This document shows positions 4,935-9,609 of a stretch of 9,609 bases of DNA, in pieces; position 1 is the stretch's first letter; the number at the start of each line of letters is the position of its first letter. This DNA comes from an uncultured Ruminococcus sp. (GTDB lineage Bacteria; Bacillota; Clostridia; Oscillospirales; Acutalibacteraceae): NCBI GenBank assembly GCA_902772755.1, contig CACYCD010000117.1:1-9609 (forward strand), written 5' to 3'. Position numbers and translations under genes: made by a program. The notes under the pieces were generated by a model that saw nothing but the letters and a program-made list of their open reading frames with translations, made no database searches and had not been told where the DNA came from.

Positions 4935-7817
4935 ATGAAATTCACAAAAAAAGTTGCAAGCTCACTTCTTGCACTCTCAATGACAATGAGTATGGCAGCA
5001 ATACCTGCCGCAGATGCCGCAGTCAAGAAAGAGAAGTCCAGCGGAGCAACACAGTACATGGTAGCAGATCAGCAGTACGGTTCTATTCTTCAGTGCTTCA
5101 ACTGGTCATTTGATGCGATCAAATCCAAAATGGCTCAGATCGCAGGACAGGGCTTCACAGCAGTTCAGACCTCACCTATCCAGACTGCCAAGGAGGGTAC
5201 AGCCGGCAAAACTGCTAAGGGTAGCTGGTGGGTTCAGTATCAGCCCGCTGACTTCAAAATTGAAACAAACCGCAACGGTCAGGGTGCTTTGGGTACTGCT
5301 TCTCAGTTCAAGGCTATGTGTGACGAGGCTCACAAGTACGGCGTGAGAGTTATCGTTGACGCAGTACTCAACCACATGGCAAACAACAGAAAGAATGACC
5401 TTTCACCCGCTATTCCCGAAAAGTACAGAAACAACAGAGATTTCTGGCACGATATCGGCAAAAACAGCTGGTATGAGAGCAGACACGATATAACACAGTA
5501 TTGCATGGACGGTGTGCCGGATCTTAACACACAGAGCGGTGCAGTTCAGGAGGCTGCAAAGCAGTTCCTCAAGGAGTGTATCGACTGCGGAGCAGACGGC
5601 TTCCGTTTTGACGGTGCAAAGCACATTGAAACACCCGTTGACCACACAGGCAGCCAGTTCTGGCCAAACGTTCTCAACGCAACAACACAGTACGCTCAAA
5701 GCACTAAGGGTATCACCCCCTACTACTACGGCGAAGTTCTTGACCACGCAACAGGAAGCGGTGACAAGGGCGAGGGCGGCAGAGTAACAGGCTCATATAC
5801 CTCTATGATGAGCATTACAATGAGCTCCGTTTCAAACAGCATCAGAAATGCCGTAAACAGCGGTAATGCAGACGGTGCTAAGAGAAGCGACTTCAACCTT
5901 GATGACGGTTCAAGTGCTCCCGGAAAAAGAGCAGTCCTCTGGAATGAGTCACACGACACCTATCAGGCAGGTTCTTCCATTGGCGTTAGCGACAACAACG
6001 TAAACAAGACCTGGGCTATGGTCGGTGCCAGAGCTGAGGCTTGCGGAATGTACCTTGCACGTCCCTCCAACTGGGGTTCAGCAATGATGGGTCAGGGCGA
6101 TGTAACAGCTTGGGCTTGCCAGGAAGTAAAGGCAGTAAACCTCTTCAACAACAGCTTTGTCGGTCAGACAGAATACCTCGCAGCACAGGACAATGTTGCC
6201 TACAATGAGAGAGGCACAAGCGGTGTTGTACTTGTAAACTGCTCAGGCGGTGCAAGAGATGTATGTGTCAGAGCAAACAAAATTAAGGACGGCACATACA
6301 AGGATCAGGTATCCGGCGGTACATTCCAGGTATCCGGCGGTCAGATCAGAGGTCACATCGGCAACTGCGGTATCGCTGTTGTATACAATGCCGGTGCACA
6401 GCCTGTTATCAATAACAATAACAACAATAACAATAATAATTACAACACACCCTCAAATGTAAAGATCTACTTTGACAACTCAGCTTACAACTGGTCAAAT
6501 GTTTATGCTTATATCTATGAAGGCGAGCTTCTCAACAATGGTCCTTGGCCGGGTTCAATGATGCAGAAGGATTCTGCTACAGGCTACTATGTGATAGATG
6601 TTCCTTCAGGTATGGAAAACGGCAGTGTTATCTTCACCGAGAGCGAAACAGCTACAACAAACCGTTATCCCGCAGATATGCAGCCCGGTTTGCCCATCGG
6701 CGGCTCAACCAAGCTCTTCAAGGGTGGCTATTCACTGGTAGATTATACACCTTCAAACAATAACAATAACAACAATAATAACAACAATAATAAACCCTCA
6801 TCGGTAAATGTTTATTTCGACAACTCAGCATACAACTGGTCAAGTGTATACGCATACATCTACAATGATCTTAAAGAAAGCAATGCACCCTGGCCGGGAG
6901 TAGCAATGCAGAAGGATTCCTCCGGTTATTATTCTGTTTCTGTTCCTGCAGGTCTGGAGAACGGCAGCGTTATCTTTACCGAGAGCGAAACAGCCACAAC
7001 AAACCGCTATCCTGCAGATATGCAGCCCGGTATGCCCCTCGGCGGATCTTCAAAGATATTCAAAGCAGGCTACACTCTGACAAATTATACAGCTGCAAAC
7101 AATAATAACAATAACAACAATAACAATAATAATAACAATAACAATAACAACAACACAAATGTAACAATCCAGAAGATAGAGGTACTCTTCGGTGACGCAA
7201 ACCTCAACGGTACCGTAGACGTAAGAGATGCTACACAGGTTCAGAAGTATATTGTAAAGACAGCTGAATTTGGTGAAATCGCTATCAAGGCTTCCGACGT
7301 TACAGGCGATGGCTTCATAAACGTTCAGGACGTAGCTCAGATCCAGAAGTATATCATCAGCCATATCAACACCTTCAAGGCAGGAACATCCTTTACCTAC
7401 GATAAGGAAGTTACCAACAACAACACAAACAATAACACAAACAACAATACCAACAATAATACCAACAACTATCAGACACCCACATACAACTATGTTGAGC
7501 CTACATATCAGCAGCAGAATAACTATAGAAACACAACCCTCACATTCTCCAACAACAGATTCTGGGGCAGTGTTAAGTGCTACTACTGGTCAGATGCAGA
7601 TACAACTATGACAGCATGGCCGGGCGTTGATATGAACAAAGTTTCTACCAACGACTTTGGCGAGGATGTTTATGAAGTAAGCATTCCTTCATCAGCAACT
7701 TATGTCATCTTCAGTGACGGCAACGGCAGTCAGACAGTTGATATCCCCGTATCAACAGGTTCAAAATTCTACATCAGTGGCGGCGACGGCAGTGCTTGCA
7801 CAGTTGCAACATGGTAA
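4935..7817 (+). CDS. Secreted modular alpha-amylase (GH13) with three CBM26-like modules and a dockerin
   Basis: The 960-residue product is an extracellular endo-acting alpha-amylase for alpha-1,4-glucan. A signal peptide (1-28, MKFTKK then a hydrophobic core, cleavage after ADA) leads into a GH13 catalytic unit (about 41-485) resembling Bacillus AmyE (subfamily 28). VDAVLNH is at 141-147, DGFRFDGAKH (221-230) has nucleophile Asp226, YYYGEVL (263-269) has acid/base Glu267, and NESHDTY (337-343) has Asp341. The usual Ala after the nucleophile is Gly here. Next come a 10-Asn linker, a CBM26-like module (about 508-604), a 12-Asn linker, a second CBM26-like module (about 623-718), a 19-Asn linker, a type I dockerin (about 745-815), an Asn/Thr/Tyr-rich linker (828-865) and a third CBM26-like module (866-960). 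The dockerin implies assembly on a cohesin scaffold. I chose ATG 4935 because AGGAGG (4918-4923) precedes it and a good signal peptide follows; the in-frame TTG at 4902 lies inside the operator palindrome. Confidence 0.95.
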   Translation: MKFTKKVASSLLALSMTMSMAAIPAADAAVKKEKSSGATQYMVADQQYGSILQCFNWSFDAIKSKMAQIAGQGFTAVQTSPIQTAKEGTAGKTAKGSWWVQYQPADFKIETNRNGQGALGTASQFKAMCDEAHKYGVRVIVDAVLNHMANNRKNDLSPAIPEKYRNNRDFWHDIGKNSWYESRHDITQYCMDGVPDLNTQSGAVQEAAKQFLKECIDCGADGFRFDGAKHIETPVDHTGSQFWPNVLNATTQYAQSTKGITPYYYGEVLDHATGSGDKGEGGRVTGSYTSMMSITMSSVSNSIRNAVNSGNADGAKRSDFNLDDGSSAPGKRAVLWNESHDTYQAGSSIGVSDNNVNKTWAMVGARAEACGMYLARPSNWGSAMMGQGDVTAWACQEVKAVNLFNNSFVGQTEYLAAQDNVAYNERGTSGVVLVNCSGGARDVCVRANKIKDGTYKDQVSGGTFQVSGGQIRGHIGNCGIAVVYNAGAQPVINNNNNNNNNNYNTPSNVKIYFDNSAYNWSNVYAYIYEGELLNNGPWPGSMMQKDSATGYYVIDVPSGMENGSVIFTESETATTNRYPADMQPGLPIGGSTKLFKGGYSLVDYTPSNNNNNNNNNNNNKPSSVNVYFDNSAYNWSSVYAYIYNDLKESNAPWPGVAMQKDSSGYYSVSVPAGLENGSVIFTESETATTNRYPADMQPGMPLGGSSKIFKAGYTLTNYTAANNNNNNNNNNNNNNNNNNNTNVTIQKIEVLFGDANLNGTVDVRDATQVQKYIVKTAEFGEIAIKASDVTGDGFINVQDVAQIQKYIISHINTFKAGTSFTYDKEVTNNNTNNNTNNNTNNNTNNYQTPTYNYVEPTYQQQNNYRNTTLTFSNNRFWGSVKCYYWSDADTTMTAWPGVDMNKVSTNDFGEDVYEVSIPSSATYVIFSDGNGSQTVDIPVSTGSKFYISGGDGSACTVATW
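6456..7088 (+). repeat. Tandem pair of near-identical CBM26-like modules
   Basis: Module A (about 6456-6746) and module B (about 6801-7088) are direct repeats inside the first amylase gene. Both begin with V-(K/N)-(I/V)-YFDNSAYNWS, carry VYAYIY and PWPG..MQKDS, and share a 23-residue stretch (563-585 and 677-699) that is identical in protein with only a few third-position changes in DNA (6621-6689 and 6963-7031). Conserved Tyr and Trp residues suit CBM26 starch binding. The divergence pattern points to a fairly recent internal duplication. The third module at 7530-7814 is a more distant relative. Confidence 0.85.
7167..7379 (+). other. Type I dockerin domain within the first amylase
   Basis: Two calcium-loop segments lie about 34 residues apart: GDANLNGTVDVRDATQVQKY (753-772) and SDVTGDGFINVQDVAQIQKY (787-806). 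Asp/Asn residues sit at loop positions 1, 3, 5, 9 and 12, followed by the F-helix core VQKYI or IQKYI. Dockerins bind cohesins on scaffold proteins. The near-repeat of the two halves, with QVQKY and QIQKY at the recognition positions, suggests the usual dual-mode binding. Most dockerins sit at a protein terminus; this one is internal, with a CBM26-like module on each side. Confidence 0.88.
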
Positions 7818-7828
7818 TCAATTAAATC

Positions 7829-7863
7829 AAACGGCATCCGTAACGGGTGCCGTTTTTCTTTCT
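7829..7863 (+). terminator. Intrinsic terminator after the first amylase gene
   Basis: AACGGCATCCG (7830-7840) pairs with CGGGTGCCGTT (7844-7854) through 11 base pairs, one of them G-U, around a TAA loop. It is followed by TTTCTTTC, which continues the T run of the stem. It begins 12 bases after the stop codon. It should insulate the second amylase gene from the first. Confidence 0.9.
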
Positions 7864-7942
7864 GCACTCTGTTAATTGGCAAAAATGATAAAAAGATTGT
7901 AAATATTTGTGCTAAATAACGATAGTATTTTATGTTATTGTT

Positions 7943-7951
7943 TGATATAAT
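7943..7951 (+). promoter_or_regulatory. Extended -10 promoter of the second amylase gene
   Basis: TGATATAAT at 7943-7951 is a perfect extended -10 with no convincing -35 at the right distance. A 6-bp inverted repeat (AATAAC at 7915-7920, GTTATT at 7934-7939) lies where the -35 should be and could take an activator. Transcription should start near 7958, with a leader of about 29 bases ahead of the ATG at 7987. The first amylase promoter also has the TGATA(C/T)AAT form. Confidence 0.6.
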
Positions 7952-7986
7952 TGTTATAAGGAATATTATCATAGGGGTGATTTTTT

Positions 7987-9609
7987 ATGAAGATAAACAA
8001 AAAGTTTTTATCGGCAATTTTATCGGTCTCTTTGCTGGCAACCGGTACAGTGCTTGGCACGGCAAACGCCTTTGTCGCAGACAAAGCGGCAAGCAAAGCC
8101 GACACGGAAGTGCAAAAATCATCGGCAACTGCATATATGGTTGCCGACCAGCAACAGGGTTCCGTTTTGCAGTGCTTCAACTGGTCTTTTGAGAACATCA
8201 AAAACAAGATGGCACTGATTGCCGATCAAGGGTTCACTGCTATCCAAACCTCTCCGATCCAGGTGGCAAAGGAAACCACGGCAGGCAAGGATGCACACGG
8301 TTGTTGGTGGGTCTATTATCAGCCTGTAGATTTTCGCATTGAGGACAACACCAACGGAACAAGTGCGTTGGGTACGGCAGATGAATTTAAGGATATGTGC
8401 GATGAAGCTCACAAGTACGGCGTGCGTGTAATTGTTGATGCAGTGCTTAACCACATGGGCAATCAGAGCGGAAATGATATTTCCAACAAGGTACCGTCCA
8501 CCTATGCAAATGACAGCAGTTGTTGGCACGATATCACAAAGAATATCTACTACTCCAATTACAACCGATATGTTTTGACACATTATTGTATGGACGGTGT
8601 GCCGGATCTGAATACAGACAGTTCCAAGATTCAGGAGGCTGCAACCGAATATCTGAAAGAATGTATTGACAATGGTGCAGACGGCTTCCGCTTTGATGCC
8701 GCAAAGCATATTGAAACTCCTGCCGATGTCAGCGGAACAGGCAGTAATTTCTGGCCGAACGTTCTCAATGCAGTAACAAGCTATGCTCAAAGCACAAGGA
8801 ACATTACCCCGTACTATTACGGCGAGATACTCGGCGGAGCAACGGGCGATCAGGATACAGGTATGGGTGTATCTGTAATAAATTCCTATGCTACCTATAT
8901 GAGCGTTACGGCAAGCGGTATTTCGGGGGATATCCTCTATTCTCTCAGCGATCATAACGGTGCAGGAGCTCAGAGAAGTGACTTTATACTTAATGCCGAT
9001 GGCTCGTCTGTCAGCGGAAGCAAGGCGGTGCTGTGGAATGAGTCACACGACACCTATCAGTCAGGTGCTACCTCCGGCTACAGCGACAGAGTTATGAAGC
9101 AGACTTGGGCTATGGTCGGCACAAGAGCACAGGCAATGGGTATGTATATGGCACGTCCCACAAACTGGAATACCGTAATGCTCGGTGATGCAGATACTAC
9201 CGCCTGGGCAGATACCGAGGTCAAGGCAATAAATAATTTCCACAACTACTTTGCAGGTCAGAGTGAATACCTCTCTTCTTCGGGAGCAATAGCCTACAAT
9301 GAGAGAGGCACAAAGGGCGTTGTCATCGTAAACTGCAACGGCGGTTCCACATCGGTAAACCTCACTGCAAACAAGATGACAGCAGGTACATACAAAGATC
9401 AGGTCAGCGGAAATACCTTCACGGTTTCAGGCGGAAAGATCAGCGGAACTGTCGGCACATCGGGAATTGCCGTTGTCTATAATGACGATACTACCCCCAC
9501 TCCCACCATTTCAACTCAGGGCGGTACGTTCAAGACAGATACACTCACACTCACAGTCGGCTTGAAGAATGCGGATTCAGGTACTTATCAGATAGGATCG
9601 GCAACCGCA
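7987..9609 (+). CDS. Second secreted alpha-amylase (GH13), C-terminus beyond the window
   Basis: An open frame of 541 codons runs from an ATG preceded by AGGGGTGA (7973-7980) to the last base, with no stop. Residues 1-28 form a signal peptide ending in ANA. The GH13 catalytic unit (about 49-500) is AmyE-like and a close paralogue of the first amylase: VDAVLNH (150-156), DGFRFDAAKH (232-241) with nucleophile Asp237, YYYGEIL (276-282) with acid/base Glu280, and NESHDTY (351-357) with Asp355. The full catalytic set is present, so it should hydrolyse starch outside the cell. After a short TTPTPT linker a beta-rich segment begins (TISTQGGTF to SGTYQIGSATA, about 507-541), resembling the chitobiase C-terminal-like modules found in bacterial amylases. 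No Asn linker or CBM26 module is seen in the visible part. A dockerin could lie beyond the edge. Confidence 0.95.
   Translation, partial: MKINKKFLSAILSVSLLATGTVLGTANAFVADKAASKADTEVQKSSATAYMVADQQQGSVLQCFNWSFENIKNKMALIADQGFTAIQTSPIQVAKETTAGKDAHGCWWVYYQPVDFRIEDNTNGTSALGTADEFKDMCDEAHKYGVRVIVDAVLNHMGNQSGNDISNKVPSTYANDSSCWHDITKNIYYSNYNRYVLTHYCMDGVPDLNTDSSKIQEAATEYLKECIDNGADGFRFDAAKHIETPADVSGTGSNFWPNVLNAVTSYAQSTRNITPYYYGEILGGATGDQDTGMGVSVINSYATYMSVTASGISGDILYSLSDHNGAGAQRSDFILNADGSSVSGSKAVLWNESHDTYQSGATSGYSDRVMKQTWAMVGTRAQAMGMYMARPTNWNTVMLGDADTTAWADTEVKAINNFHNYFAGQSEYLSSSGAIAYNERGTKGVVIVNCNGGSTSVNLTANKMTAGTYKDQVSGNTFTVSGGKISGTVGTSGIAVVYNDDTTPTPTISTQGGTFKTDTLTLTVGLKNADSGTYQIGSATA

Larger units (their letters stand above)
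6411..7469 (+). repeat. AAY trinucleotide tracts encoding poly-Asn and Asn/Thr linkers
   Basis: Four interdomain linkers of the first amylase are built from AAC and AAT codons: 10 Asn at 6411-6440, 12 at 6756-6791, 19 at 7098-7154, and a fourth of repeated Asn-Asn-Asn-Thr units at 7416-7469. AAC and AAT are mixed irregularly, so the tracts are not pure microsatellites. Changes in repeat number would keep the frame and only alter linker length. Flexible low-complexity linkers are common in multimodular glycoside hydrolases. Confidence 0.9.

Noticed and set aside
6411..7154. Repeated AAY tracts as a possible CRISPR or transposon-related repeat array
   Set aside because: The repeats are trinucleotide, in frame, and encode Asn linkers between recognised domains. 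There are no regular unique spacers and no cas genes.
8119..8955. Minus-strand open frame of 278 codons inside the second amylase region
   Set aside because: The plus strand here encodes an intact GH13 catalytic unit with all three catalytic residues, so the antisense frame is a shadow.

Overview
The window looks like chromosomal DNA of a Gram-positive, anaerobic, starch-degrading Firmicute of the Ruminococcus / Oscillospiraceae type. The pointers are purine-rich ribosome binding sites, AT-rich intergenic DNA, secreted GH13 amylases with asparagine-rich linkers and CBM26-like starch-binding modules, and a dockerin domain inside one amylase. Dockerin-bearing amylases are the building blocks of the 'amylosome' described for Ruminococcus bromii and are also known from cellulosome-forming ruminococci. 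I cannot fix the species from the sequence.

Left half (1-4560), all on the minus strand. Reading in transcription order (right to left): a PP2C-type protein phosphatase (4560-3811) and, 21 bases on, leuB (3-isopropylmalate dehydrogenase, 3789-2707), probably one operon ending at a strong hairpin terminator (2655-2692). Next come a class 3 lipase-like hydrolase without a signal peptide (2618-1527) and a DegT/DnrJ/EryC1/StrS-type aminotransferase (1321-107). The aminotransferase has a near-consensus promoter and a hairpin-rich leader of about 119 bases. The first codons of another minus-strand gene seem to begin at base 29 and leave the window.

Centre (4561-4934): a 374-base AT-rich divergent control region between the phosphatase and the first amylase. 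It holds a candidate phosphatase promoter overlapping a 12-bp palindrome, a symmetric nested inverted repeat (4658-4739), a good extended -10 promoter for the amylase (4843-4871), and a perfect 16-bp palindrome just downstream of its predicted start point (4891-4906) that looks like a repressor operator.

Right half (4935-9609), plus strand. Two tandem paralogous extracellular alpha-amylases (GH13, AmyE-like) each have a 28-residue signal peptide. The first (960 aa) is modular: catalytic unit, CBM26-like, CBM26-like, dockerin, CBM26-like, joined by poly-Asn or Asn/Thr linkers. It ends at a clear terminator. The second, with its own extended -10 promoter, is open to the last base and therefore truncated by the window. 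Its visible part holds the whole catalytic unit and the start of a different, Thr/Pro-linked C-terminal module.

Working together, the two amylases would attack starch outside the cell. The first is built to dock onto a cohesin scaffold while holding starch through three binding modules. The minus-strand genes (signalling phosphatase, leucine biosynthesis, hydrolase, sugar aminotransferase) have no obvious link to starch and look like ordinary chromosomal neighbours.
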